Below are positions 35,921-44,465 of a stretch of DNA of 64,000 bases, in pieces. How positions within the stretch are numbered: position 1 is the stretch's first letter; every line of letters begins with the position of its first letter. Under the pieces are notes generated by a model. That model was not told the origin of the DNA, did not search any database, and worked only from the letters and a program-made list of their open reading frames with translations. A program made the position numbers and the translations under genes. Origin of the DNA: Renibacterium sp. (GTDB taxonomy: Bacteria; Actinomycetota; Actinomycetes; Actinomycetales; Micrococcaceae); NCBI GenBank assembly GCA_017419405.1, contig JAFOLH010000001.1, positions 434,001-498,000 on the forward strand, written 5' to 3'.

Positions 35921-35944
35921 GGGCCCAGGCCGGGCGGTCCAGGT

Positions 35945-36940
35945 TCAGAGTGCTTTCAGATTCAGCGTCGCCACGACGGTCGAGGGCTGCCCGGTCGAAG
36001 TGCCGAAGTTGTTGGCATACAGCTTGTTCCCGATCACTGCCGTGGACGTGGTGCCGTCGAGACCGTCCGCTGAGCTCAGAATGGTCTTCGTCGTGCCATC
36101 CGGGTAAATCAGATCGACCCGGCTTCCGGCATTGTTGGCGGCCGCGATCACTCCGGTATTCCCGATGAAGCTGAAATCGTCGATGCCGTTCAGCCCGGTC
36201 ACCGCGGCGACCATTTCGCCCGGGGTGCCGAGCGGGCTGATCGGCAGGCGGTAGAGCACGCCGGCGCTGGTGGTCGAGATCCAGAGCTCACCATTTTGCA
36301 GTTTGAGCCCGTTGGCTCCGAAGCTGCCCGGAGTCGGCGGGAGCAAGCGGGAGTCTTCGTACCAGACCGTGGCGGGGGCGCCGTCGGTCAGTGAAGCACC
36401 CCAGATCAGGCCGAGGGCGAAGTCCGTGGCGTACAGCCGGCCGGTGCTTTCATCGATGGCCAGGCCATTCGGGGTGGCATTGGTCGGCAGCGCGGCGATC
36501 CGTTCCGGGGTTCCGCCGGGGGAGAGCTTCCAGAAGCCGGCGAGGTCGGCATTTTCGGATTTGTTGTTGAAGTAGAGCGTGCCGTCGGCGGCCCGGGCCA
36601 GGCCTCCGACCTTGCTTCCATCCGGCAGGATGGCCAACACGGTTTGGCTACCGTCTGGCGCGACGCGGACCAGGCCGGAACGGCCGTAGCCGGTCCGGCT
36701 GCCGAGCCAGCTGACCGTGATCGATCCATCCGGCGCGGCGACGATGTTCTCCGGATACTCGCCGTTCGCGGCGTTGTACTGGGCGAGTGTGCTGACTTGT
36801 TTGACGGTCAGGGCGCTGCTGCTTGCCGCTGCAGAACTGCTGGTGACGGCTGATGCCGGGGCGGCGACCAAGGGGAACACGCTCAAGGCGGTGACTCCGG
36901 TGATCGTGAGCACGGAAAGGACTCGGGTCGTGGATTTCAT
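35945..36940 (-). CDS. Secreted ScyD/ScyE-like beta-propeller protein
   Basis: A 331-residue exported protein. A Sec signal peptide (basic KSTTR, hydrophobic core, AAPASA cleavage site near residue 31) precedes a Ser/Ala-rich spacer. The mature domain is a repeated propeller with NIVAAPDGSITVSWLG, LARAADGTLYFNN, NGLAIDESTGRLYATD and LDGTTSTAVIGNKLYANNFG, as in the ScyD/ScyE and SMP-30/NHL-like families. Enzymatic activity is unknown. ATG 36940 has AGGAG 8 nt upstream. It lies between secG and the glycosyltransferase, outside the conserved gene order. Confidence 0.82.
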   Translation of the reverse strand: MKSTTRVLSVLTITGVTALSVFPLVAAPASAVTSSSAAASSSALTVKQVSTLAQYNAANGEYPENIVAAPDGSITVSWLGSRTGYGRSGLVRVAPDGSQTVLAILPDGSKVGGLARAADGTLYFNNKSENADLAGFWKLSPGGTPERIAALPTNATPNGLAIDESTGRLYATDFALGLIWGASLTDGAPATVWYEDSRLLPPTPGSFGANGLKLQNGELWISTTSAGVLYRLPISPLGTPGEMVAAVTGLNGIDDFSFIGNTGVIAAANNAGSRVDLIYPDGTTKTILSSADGLDGTTSTAVIGNKLYANNFGTSTGQPSTVVATLNLKAL

Positions 36941-37085
36941 CGGGATGGCTCCTTGTGGTCGGTAGTAGTGCTGCCTACCTTTTCCATCCTGTTCGTCCGC
37001 GCTGTCCGGGCGCTCCACCCGGCCCCGGAGTATTCTGTGCGGCCACTGGCCGGCGAATCGGAAGAATCCCGGCTGGGCGGAGCTT

Positions 37086-38270
37086 TCAGCGCAGTCCGTG
37101 GCCGCCGGCGGTACTGCGGTAGACGAGCTCCCGGAAACCCGCCCAGGAGCGTTCGCGGGCGAGTCCGATGGCTTCGTGCCAGTAGGGCCGGTCCGGTTGC
37201 ATGGTTTCCGCGTGCTGCTGGAGTGCCGCGCGCAAGCCGTCCACCTGGCCGGGGTCGATGATGGTACCGGTTCGTGCGGACAAGCCCAGGTCGGCGGCCC
37301 CGGTGGTATTGGTCGCGATGATCCGGCAGCCCCGGGACAGTGCCTCGCCGTACACCAGGCCGAAGCTTTCGACCAGACTCGGCATGACGAAGGTGTCAGC
37401 CCGGCTCATCATCTCGAGGATCTCCTGATGCCGGGCCCGGGGCGAGAAGGTCACGCCTTCGATGTGCCGGCCGAAATCGAGGATTTCCGGATCGATTCTG
37501 GACGATACGATGCGCAGCGTCTTGCCTTTGATCCCGGCTTGCCGCCAGGCTTCCAAAAGCAGATGCAGTCCTTTTCGCTTGATGCCCTGGCCGACGAACA
37601 GAAAGTCATCGACCACTTCCCGGGGCTGTTCGAGGCGCTCCGGTTCCGGGCAACCGTAAGGTGCGACCGAAACGTTCTCGCCGGCGACGCCCAGCTCCAG
37701 CAGACTGCGTTTGGTCACGCTGGAAGCTGCGACGAAGTGGTCGGCAAGTGCTACTTCGGCTTGGCAGACTTCGTCCATTTTCGGGTCGAAGACCTCGGCT
37801 TCTTCTTCCCAATCGCGCAGGCCCGCGAGTTCATCCACTCCCTGGGTCTGCTCCACCATGAACTTGGGCGTGACGTTGTATTGGAACAAGAAGCGCCGGC
37901 CGGTGCTTGGCCCTTGGAAGGCGGGCAAAGCCGAGCCGGAGTAGAGGAACAAATCGCTTTCCGGCCGCTTGCTGGCGGCTTTGCCGATGGTTTTCCCCAA
38001 CAACCCTTCGGTGAGCACCGTGGGAAAACGCGCATTCCCGAACTTGACTTTGATTTCGTAGGGGAGCTGCGAGGCCAAGGCCGACCAGGACGCCCGGGTG
38101 AGCCGCGGGTCGATGGCAGGGTCTTGGCGATGGGATAGCTGCGGGATTCCGGCCGGCCCTTGACCGTGGTAGTAATCCGTGACGAAAAGCTCGAGCTCGT
38201 TGCGTTCCGCGAATGCGATCGGGACCTGGTACGAATCCCGGTTCCGGTTCAAGCCAACGATAAATCCCAC
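37086..38270 (-). CDS. Glycosyltransferase, GT4-like
   Basis: A 394-residue GT-B fold glycosyltransferase. The C-terminal donor-binding domain has DFLFVGQGIKRKGLHLLLEAW, then the E-x7-E motif region MPSLVESFGLVYGEALSRGC, and IIATNTTGAADL. It probably transfers a sugar from a nucleotide sugar to a cell-envelope acceptor. The start appears to be GTG 38270; an ATG four bases upstream is out of frame. It lies 75 bp downstream of pgl, on the same strand, so read-through from the pentose-phosphate operon is possible. Confidence 0.8.
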   Translation of the reverse strand: MGFIVGLNRNRDSYQVPIAFAERNELELFVTDYYHGQGPAGIPQLSHRQDPAIDPRLTRASWSALASQLPYEIKVKFGNARFPTVLTEGLLGKTIGKAASKRPESDLFLYSGSALPAFQGPSTGRRFLFQYNVTPKFMVEQTQGVDELAGLRDWEEEAEVFDPKMDEVCQAEVALADHFVAASSVTKRSLLELGVAGENVSVAPYGCPEPERLEQPREVVDDFLFVGQGIKRKGLHLLLEAWRQAGIKGKTLRIVSSRIDPEILDFGRHIEGVTFSPRARHQEILEMMSRADTFVMPSLVESFGLVYGEALSRGCRIIATNTTGAADLGLSARTGTIIDPGQVDGLRAALQQHAETMQPDRPYWHEAIGLARERSWAGFRELVYRSTAGGHGLR

Positions 38271-38345
38271 CCATGACCCCCAAGGTTGATGCGATATTCT
38301 GCCGTCCGGCCGGTCGGCCGGATCGAGCAGGGTGCCCGATCAACT

Positions 38346-39155
38346 TTACTGCAACATCAGATTCTCCGGGACTTTGGCTGCCGCATCCTGGTCGATCAGC
38401 CACAGGGTTTTCGACCGTCCGGCCGGACCGGCCGCCGGGACCTGCACTGGATTGGCTCCGGCCAAAGCGAGCCCGACGGCGCCGGCTTTGTCGCTGCCCG
38501 CAGCCACCATCCAGACCTCCTGGGCCGAGTTGATCGCCGGAAGGGTCAGCGAAACCCGGGATGGCGGCGGTTTGGGCGAGTTCTCCACGCCGACCGCGAC
38601 AGCTGCTTTTTCCCGGATCCCGGCCATTTCCGGGAAAAGCGAAGCGATATGGGCATCCGGCCCGATGCCCAGCAGGAGTACGTCGAAACGCGGCAGCTTC
38701 GTGCGGAGCTGTGCTTCGGCGTCTGCCTCGGCGCCGTCGGCGGCCTCATCGTCGGCTGGCTCTGCGGAAGCCGCGAGTTCCTGGGCGTAGCTTTCAGCGG
38801 CCGAGAACGGGTCCGGAAAACGGTCCGGACCGCCCATCGGGTGCACCCGGGCCGGGTCCACGCCGATCCTGGACAGCAGGGCGTCCTGGGCTTGTTTGGC
38901 GTTGGTTTCCGGGTCGCCGGCCGGCAGGAAACGCTCGTCGCCCCACCAGAAGTTCACTTTCGACCAGTCGACCGCGGGATAGGCGGGCGAGTCCAGAACT
39001 GCTTTGAGCGTTGCGATGCCGACTGTGCCGCCGGTCAGCACCACGGTGGCTTCACCGCGTTCGTTCTGCGTGTCGAGCAGCTTGGTGATCAGCCGGGCCG
39101 CAGTAGCGGCCGCCAACACGTCGAAACTCGGATGGACGTTGATGCGGATGCTCAT
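38346..39155 (-). CDS. pgl: 6-phosphogluconolactonase
   Basis: A 269-residue Pgl (DevB/SOL family), hydrolysing 6-phosphogluconolactone in the oxidative pentose-phosphate pathway. Family regions VLTGGTVGIATL, FWWGDERFLP and VLLLGIGPDAHIASLFP are present. In the last, the commonly conserved GPDGHTAS reads GPDAHIAS, keeping the catalytic His. An acidic Ala/Glu/Asp-rich insertion of about 25 residues lies around residue 135. The ATG shares one base with the opcA stop. Confidence 0.93.
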   Translation of the reverse strand: MSIRINVHPSFDVLAAATAARLITKLLDTQNERGEATVVLTGGTVGIATLKAVLDSPAYPAVDWSKVNFWWGDERFLPAGDPETNAKQAQDALLSRIGVDPARVHPMGGPDRFPDPFSAAESYAQELAASAEPADDEAADGAEADAEAQLRTKLPRFDVLLLGIGPDAHIASLFPEMAGIREKAAVAVGVENSPKPPPSRVSLTLPAINSAQEVWMVAAGSDKAGAVGLALAGANPVQVPAAGPAGRSKTLWLIDQDAAAKVPENLMLQ

Positions 39156-40090
39156 CAGGATTCTCCCCCTTCACTGGCCAGCAACGACTGCAGGCCTTCG
39201 GTGATGACTTCGCCGAAGACTTCGTCCGGATCCAATCTGCGCAACTCCTCGGAGAGGCAGTCCTGCAGGCTCCTCCGGGGCAGTGAAATGTGTTGCACCG
39301 GTTGTTCCGGCTGGGTCAGCGTCGCTTCCAGGACACCGGGGCGCAGCAGCTCGATCGAGCCGCCCGGGCGTTCCAGCAGGACCCGGCGGATGCCGGTTCC
39401 GGCCGGATCCTCGATCACGGTCGTAGGCACCTGGAGCGCCTTGTGCAGCCAGGCCGCCAGGAGCAGCGTGCTGGGGGAGTCGGAAGCGCCTTCCACGGTC
39501 ACCGCGGTGACCGGCGAGTCGTCGAGCTGATCGAAGGCGGCGGCGAGCTGGATCCGCCAATTGGTGAGCCGGGTCCAGGCGAGATCGGTGTCGCCTTCGG
39601 CGAAGCTGGCGCTGATGTGCTTGAGCGCTTCCCGCGGATTGGCTTCATTGGCCGAATCCGTGATCCGCCGATGCGCGATCTTGCCGATCGAGGTCTGCGA
39701 AGCGACTTCGGGCATGCCGTGCGGCCACCATGCCACAATCGGCGCATCGGGCAGCAACAAGGCGGAAACCAAGGATTCGCTTTGCGAACCGAGTTCGCCG
39801 TAGCCGTGCAGCACGATGACTTCCGAAGCCCCGGCGTCCCCGCCGACCCGGATCTGGGCGTCCAGCCGGGTCGCTTCACCGGCCTCGCCTTCGGCCAGCA
39901 CGATGATCCGGCAAGGATGCTCGCGACTGGCCAGGTTTGCCGCTTCGATCGCCTCTTCTTCGTAACCGCCCTTGGTGAGCACCACCAGGGTCAAGACCCG
40001 GCCGAGCGTGACCACGCCGCCCTGTTCGCGCATCGATTGGATCTCTTTGGAGATCTTAGAGGTGGTGGTATTCGGCAAATCGACAATCAC
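39155..40090 (-). CDS. opcA: Glucose-6-phosphate dehydrogenase assembly protein OpcA
   Basis: A 311-residue OpcA. It begins IVDLPNTTTSKISKEI, with LVVLTKGGYEEEAIEAANLASREHPCR and VAWWPHGMPE typical of the family. OpcA activates and helps assemble G6PDH in actinobacteria and cyanobacteria. The GTG start overlaps the zwf stop (GTGA) and the end overlaps pgl by one base, so the three are translationally coupled. Confidence 0.95.
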   Translation of the reverse strand: MIVDLPNTTTSKISKEIQSMREQGGVVTLGRVLTLVVLTKGGYEEEAIEAANLASREHPCRIIVLAEGEAGEATRLDAQIRVGGDAGASEVIVLHGYGELGSQSESLVSALLLPDAPIVAWWPHGMPEVASQTSIGKIAHRRITDSANEANPREALKHISASFAEGDTDLAWTRLTNWRIQLAAAFDQLDDSPVTAVTVEGASDSPSTLLLAAWLHKALQVPTTVIEDPAGTGIRRVLLERPGGSIELLRPGVLEATLTQPEQPVQHISLPRRSLQDCLSEELRRLDPDEVFGEVITEGLQSLLASEGGES

Positions 40091-41655
40091 GGCCTTCTCC
40101 AGCTTCGTCCGTCCCTGGCCAGCAACTCGTCTGCTGACGCCGGGCCCCAGCTCCCGGGCTGATAGGCCTCGGGTTGTTGGTTTTCTGCCGCCCAGAAATC
40201 TTCGAACGGATCGAGGATTTTCCAGGACAGTTCCACTTCCTGGTGCCGGGGGAACAGCGGCGGTTCGCCCAGCAGCACATCCAGGATGAGCCTTTCGTAG
40301 GCTTCCGGGCTGGATTCGGTGAAGGCATGGCCGTAACCGAAGTCCATGGTCACATCGCGGACCTCCATTTGGGTTCCGGGGACCTTCGAGCCGAATCTGA
40401 TCGTGACGCCTTCGTCAGGCTGGACCCGGATCACCACCGCATTCTGGCCGAATTCATCCTCGCCATGGTCGGTGAAGAGCAGGTTCGGCGCCTTTTTGAA
40501 CACCACCGCGATCTCGGTGACCCGGCGGCCCAAACGCTTTCCGGTGCGCAGGTAGAACGGCACGCCGGCCCAACGACGGGTGTTGATGTCGAGTCGGATC
40601 GCGGCGTACGTCTCGGTCGTGGAGTCCGCCGGAATGCCCTCTTCTTCCAGATAACCGAGCACCTTCTCGCCGCCTTGCCAGCCGCCGGCGAACTGGCCGC
40701 GGGCCGAATGACCGGAGAGATCGTCGGGCAACTTGACCGCGGAGAGCACTTTCTCCTTTTCCGCGCGCAGGTCTTCGGCGTTGAACGAGATCGGCTCTTC
40801 CATCGCGGTCAGCGCCAGGAGCTGGAGCAAGTGGTTCTGGATCACATCACGGGCGGCACCGACGCCGTCGTAATACCCGGCCCGGCCCCCGGTGCCGATG
40901 TCCTCGGCCATGGTGATCTGCACATGGTCGACGTAGTTGGCATTCCACAGCGGTTCGAACAGCTGGTTCGCGAACCGCAGGGCCAAGAGATTCTGTACGG
41001 TTTCTTTGCCCAGATAGTGGTCGATCCGGAAGACCGCGTCCGGCGGGAACACCGATTCGACCACGTCGTTGAGCGCCCGCGCCGATTTCAGGTCGTGGCC
41101 GAACGGCTTTTCGATCACCACCCGGCGCCAGGACTGCGGAGTCGACTGCGCGAGCCCGTGCGCGGAGAGCTGCCGGCAGACCAGTTCGAAGGCCTTGGGC
41201 GGGATCGACAGGTAGAACGCGTGGTTGCCCCGGGTGCCGCGGTCCGCGTCGAGTTCTTCCAACGTCGCTTTCAGCCGCTCGAAGGCCGCGTCGTCGTCGA
41301 ATTCGCCTTGCACGAACCGGATGCCCTCGGAGAGCTGGTTCCAGACTGCCTCGTCGAACGGCGTGCGCGAATGGGCTTTGACCGAGTCCTTGACCTCCTG
41401 GGCGAAGTCTTCGTTCTCCCATTCCCGGCGCGCGAACCCGACCAAGGCGAAGCTCGGTGGCAGCAGCCCCCGGTTCGCGAGGTCGTAGACCGCGGGCATC
41501 AGCTTCTTGCGGGCCAAATCTCCGGTAACCCCGAAGATCACCAAGGAGGACGGGCCGGCCACCCGGGAAAGGCGGCGGTCCCGCGGATCGCGGAGCGGAT
41601 TACTGCGCCGGGCGCCGTTCCGCTCGGAGTTCTGGCTGTTTCCGGAGTCGGGCAT
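40087..41655 (-). CDS. zwf: Glucose-6-phosphate 1-dehydrogenase
   Basis: A 522-residue G6PDH producing NADPH and 6-phosphogluconolactone. The NADP-binding start is VIFGVTGDLARKKL and the catalytic RIDHYLGKE is complete. VVIEKPFGHDL is also present. The first 30 residues are a basic/polar extension, as in other actinobacterial Zwf proteins. Only 4 bp follow the pgi stop. Together with opcA and pgl it forms the oxidative branch in this operon. Confidence 0.97.
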   Translation of the reverse strand: MPDSGNSQNSERNGARRSNPLRDPRDRRLSRVAGPSSLVIFGVTGDLARKKLMPAVYDLANRGLLPPSFALVGFARREWENEDFAQEVKDSVKAHSRTPFDEAVWNQLSEGIRFVQGEFDDDAAFERLKATLEELDADRGTRGNHAFYLSIPPKAFELVCRQLSAHGLAQSTPQSWRRVVIEKPFGHDLKSARALNDVVESVFPPDAVFRIDHYLGKETVQNLLALRFANQLFEPLWNANYVDHVQITMAEDIGTGGRAGYYDGVGAARDVIQNHLLQLLALTAMEEPISFNAEDLRAEKEKVLSAVKLPDDLSGHSARGQFAGGWQGGEKVLGYLEEEGIPADSTTETYAAIRLDINTRRWAGVPFYLRTGKRLGRRVTEIAVVFKKAPNLLFTDHGEDEFGQNAVVIRVQPDEGVTIRFGSKVPGTQMEVRDVTMDFGYGHAFTESSPEAYERLILDVLLGEPPLFPRHQEVELSWKILDPFEDFWAAENQQPEAYQPGSWGPASADELLARDGRSWRRP

Positions 41656-41659
41656 CGGG

Positions 41660-43297
41660 CTAGTTTCCTGCCTTTTGATCGGTTTCCGCCGGCAGCCGGC
41701 CGATCACCGATTCGAGTTGCGCCACGCCGTCCGCGCGCTCGGTCAAATGCAAACGCAGCACCGGCCGGCCGTGGTCGGCCAGGACTTGGGCGTCCCCGGC
41801 CGCCTGGGCTTCGATCAGCTGGCCGAAGCTGAACGGGCGGTCCGGAATGGCCAGGTCCTCCAGCGGCGCTGCGGTGATCTGCAGGAAGACGCCGACTGCC
41901 GGGCCGCCCTTGTGGAATTGGCCGGTGGAATGCAGGAACCTCGGCCCCCAACCGAAGGTCACCGGGCGGCCGGTGACCGCGGCGAGCTGATCGGCGACGC
42001 CGGCCAACGAACTGTGCGTGATCCGGTCGAGATAGGCCTGCACGCTGAGGTAGCCTTCCGGGCCCAGTTGGCCGAAGAGCGCTTCGAGGGCTTCGGTCAC
42101 GGTGGCCGCATCGCCGAGCCATTCCCGCGGCCCGCGGACCTCGATCGCGCCGTCGGTGAAGTTCGCCGGCACGGTCTCCGGCCGGGCGTCGAGCAGGCCG
42201 CGGGCGGCCTGCTTCGCGGCTTCCACATCGGGCTGGTTGAAGGGGTCGATGCCGAGCAGCCGCCCGGCCACCGCGACGGCGAACTCCCAGAGCATCAACT
42301 GCCCGCCCAAGCTGCCGGAAAGCACCACTTGGTCGCCCTCGGCCGCGGCCTCGGACTCTGCGGCGACCAGACGCACCACGAGGATGTCTGCTGCGCCGGA
42401 ATGCACTTCGGGGGACTGCGGATCAGCCACCACCGGCAGCACGCCGGTGCCGAGCTTGCCGGTGGATTCGGCGATCAGCTGTTCCGCCCAATCGGCGAAG
42501 CCGATGATTCCGGAACCTTCGTCGACGATCACGATCTTGTCCCGCAGCGGGTTGGTGCCGCCCAAGGCGCTGCCCAGGGCCAAACCGATGTTGTCGGCGG
42601 CATCGTCGCGCAGGATCTCGCCGGCCTCTTCGGCGTCGTCGAGCAGCTGCTGGATGTCCACGCCGGCCAAACCGGACGGCACCAGGCCGAAGGCGGTCAG
42701 GGCCGAGTAACGCCCGCCCACCTGAGGGTCGGCATTGAAGACCGCGCGGTAACCGGCTTCCCGGGCCGCCGCATCCAAAGGCGAACCGGGGTCGGTGACG
42801 ACGATGATCCGCTGTTTCGCGTCGATTCCGGCAGCCGTGAACTCCTGCTCGAAGATCCGGCGCTGCGAATCGGTTTCCAGAGTGGACCCGGATTTCGACG
42901 AAACCACCAACACGGTCTCGGCGAGCCGCTCCCGGACCGCCGCGCGCACCTGGTCCGGGTCGGTCGAATCGAGTACCACCAGTTCGACGCCGGCGGTTTT
43001 GGTGATCACTTCAGGCGCCAACGAGGAGCCGCCCATGCCGGCCAGGACAACCCGGTTCACGCCTTCGGCCTGGAGCTCGGCGCGCAGTGCCAGGATTTGC
43101 GGGACCAGCGGCGCGGAAACCGCGGGGGCTTCGACCCAGCCGAGCCGGATCGCGGCTTCGGATTCGGCGTCCGGACCCCAGAGCGTCGGATCCTTCTCGA
43201 AGATCCGCGAGGCGACCCGGTCAGCGACCAGCGCGGGCAGGTGCAGTTCGGCAGCCGCCAGGGCGGCTCCGGTGGCTTCGTAGCCGAGGCTGGACAT
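41660..43297 (-). CDS. pgi: Glucose-6-phosphate isomerase (Tal/Pgi-type)
   Basis: A 545-residue protein with SIS-type sugar-isomerase segments: VVLAGMGGSSLAPEV, VLVVSSKSGSTLET and a C-terminal FGWGPRFLHSTGQFHKGG. This is the Pgi subtype found fused behind transaldolase in some bacteria; here it is a free protein whose ATG shares one base with the tal stop. It interconverts glucose-6-phosphate and fructose-6-phosphate, closing a cycle through the pentose-phosphate pathway. Many actinobacteria have tal and zwf adjacent without it. Confidence 0.9.
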   Translation of the reverse strand: MSSLGYEATGAALAAAELHLPALVADRVASRIFEKDPTLWGPDAESEAAIRLGWVEAPAVSAPLVPQILALRAELQAEGVNRVVLAGMGGSSLAPEVITKTAGVELVVLDSTDPDQVRAAVRERLAETVLVVSSKSGSTLETDSQRRIFEQEFTAAGIDAKQRIIVVTDPGSPLDAAAREAGYRAVFNADPQVGGRYSALTAFGLVPSGLAGVDIQQLLDDAEEAGEILRDDAADNIGLALGSALGGTNPLRDKIVIVDEGSGIIGFADWAEQLIAESTGKLGTGVLPVVADPQSPEVHSGAADILVVRLVAAESEAAAEGDQVVLSGSLGGQLMLWEFAVAVAGRLLGIDPFNQPDVEAAKQAARGLLDARPETVPANFTDGAIEVRGPREWLGDAATVTEALEALFGQLGPEGYLSVQAYLDRITHSSLAGVADQLAAVTGRPVTFGWGPRFLHSTGQFHKGGPAVGVFLQITAAPLEDLAIPDRPFSFGQLIEAQAAGDAQVLADHGRPVLRLHLTERADGVAQLESVIGRLPAETDQKAGN

Positions 43298-44418
43298 CAG
43301 GATTCCTTTCCGGCGGCGTCGAGCGCGTTCTGCACATCGCCGAGCAATTCGTTCCAGCTCGCGACGAACTTGTCCAAACCTTCGGTTTCCAGCAGAGCGA
43401 CCACGTCGTTGTACGAAACGCCGAGGCCTTCGAGGGCGTTGAGCACCGAATTGGCCTCGTCGTAACGGCCGGAAATGGTGTTGCCTTCGATCACGCCGTG
43501 GTCGAAGGTCGCGTCCAACGTCTTCTCCGGCATGGTGTTGACCACGTTCGGCGCCACCAGCTCGGTCACGTACAGGGTGTCCGGATAGGCCGGATCCTTG
43601 ACTCCGGTGGAGGCCCACAGCGGGCGCTGCGGCAAGGCGCCGGCTTCGGCCAGCAACGCCCAACGCTCGGAGCTGAAGATCTCCTCGAACACCTGGTAGG
43701 CCAAGCGTGCATTGGCGACGCCGGCTTTGCCTTTGAGCGAGCTCGCCTCTTCGGTGTTGAGCGCATCCAGCCGTTTGTCGATCTCGGTGTCCACCCGGGA
43801 GACGAAGAACGAGGCCACGGAGTGGATCGTGCTCAGATCGTGGCCGTTCGCCTTGGCCTTTTCAATGCCCAGCAAGAACGCATTGATGACCGCACGGTAA
43901 CGCTCCAGGGAGAAGATCAAGGTGACGTTCACGCTGATTCCGGCGCCGAGCGTTTCGGTGATCGCTTCCAGCCCCTCCAGGGTCGCCGGGATCTTGATCA
44001 GAACATTGTCCTTGCCGACCGCTTCGTGCAGCCGTTTGGCTTCTTCGATGGTGCCTTGGGTGTCCCAGGCCTTGCGGGGATCGACCTCGATCGAAACCCG
44101 CCCGTCCACGCCCTGGCTCGCCGCCGCGACCGGGGCGAACACCTCGCAGGCATCCGCCACGTCCTGCGTGGTGATCCGGAAGACCGCGGCCTCGGCGTCG
44201 AGCCCCTGGCCGGCCAGCTCCGCCACCTGGGCGTCGTAGGCGGTGCCCTTCGAAATCGCCGCCTGGAAGATCGACGGGTTGGTGGTCACGCCCACCACGT
44301 TCTTCTCCTCGATCAGCTTCTGCAAGCCGCCGCTGGTGAGCCGGTCACGGGACAAATCGTCGAGCCAGATCGAGACTCCGGCTGCCGAAAGCTCTGCGGT
44401 GGGGGTTGGGTTGCTCAT
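43297..44418 (-). CDS. tal: Transaldolase
   Basis: A 373-residue transaldolase. The Schiff-base lysine lies in [13 protein letters not shown]. The start contains [21 protein letters not shown] and [14 protein letters not shown], and later [18 protein letters not shown], all typical of the actinobacterial Tal type. It exchanges a three-carbon unit between sedoheptulose-7-phosphate and glyceraldehyde-3-phosphate. 47 bp after tkt; AGGAGAG-like RBS just upstream (on the minus strand). Confidence 0.97.
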   Translation of the reverse strand: MSNPTPTAELSAAGVSIWLDDLSRDRLTSGGLQKLIEEKNVVGVTTNPSIFQAAISKGTAYDAQVAELAGQGLDAEAAVFRITTQDVADACEVFAPVAAASQGVDGRVSIEVDPRKAWDTQGTIEEAKRLHEAVGKDNVLIKIPATLEGLEAITETLGAGISVNVTLIFSLERYRAVINAFLLGIEKAKANGHDLSTIHSVASFFVSRVDTEIDKRLDALNTEEASSLKGKAGVANARLAYQVFEEIFSSERWALLAEAGALPQRPLWASTGVKDPAYPDTLYVTELVAPNVVNTMPEKTLDATFDHGVIEGNTISGRYDEANSVLNALEGLGVSYNDVVALLETEGLDKFVASWNELLGDVQNALDAAGKES

Positions 44419-44465
44419 TGCTCTCCTTGAAATCTATATTTCGACGGTTGGTCGCGATCCGGAAA

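Noticed and set aside
42000-43663. N-terminal extension of pgi back into tal
   Set aside because: Considered as a possible Tal-Pgi fusion, but the extension is in a different frame from tal and the normal start SSLGYEATG is at 43297.
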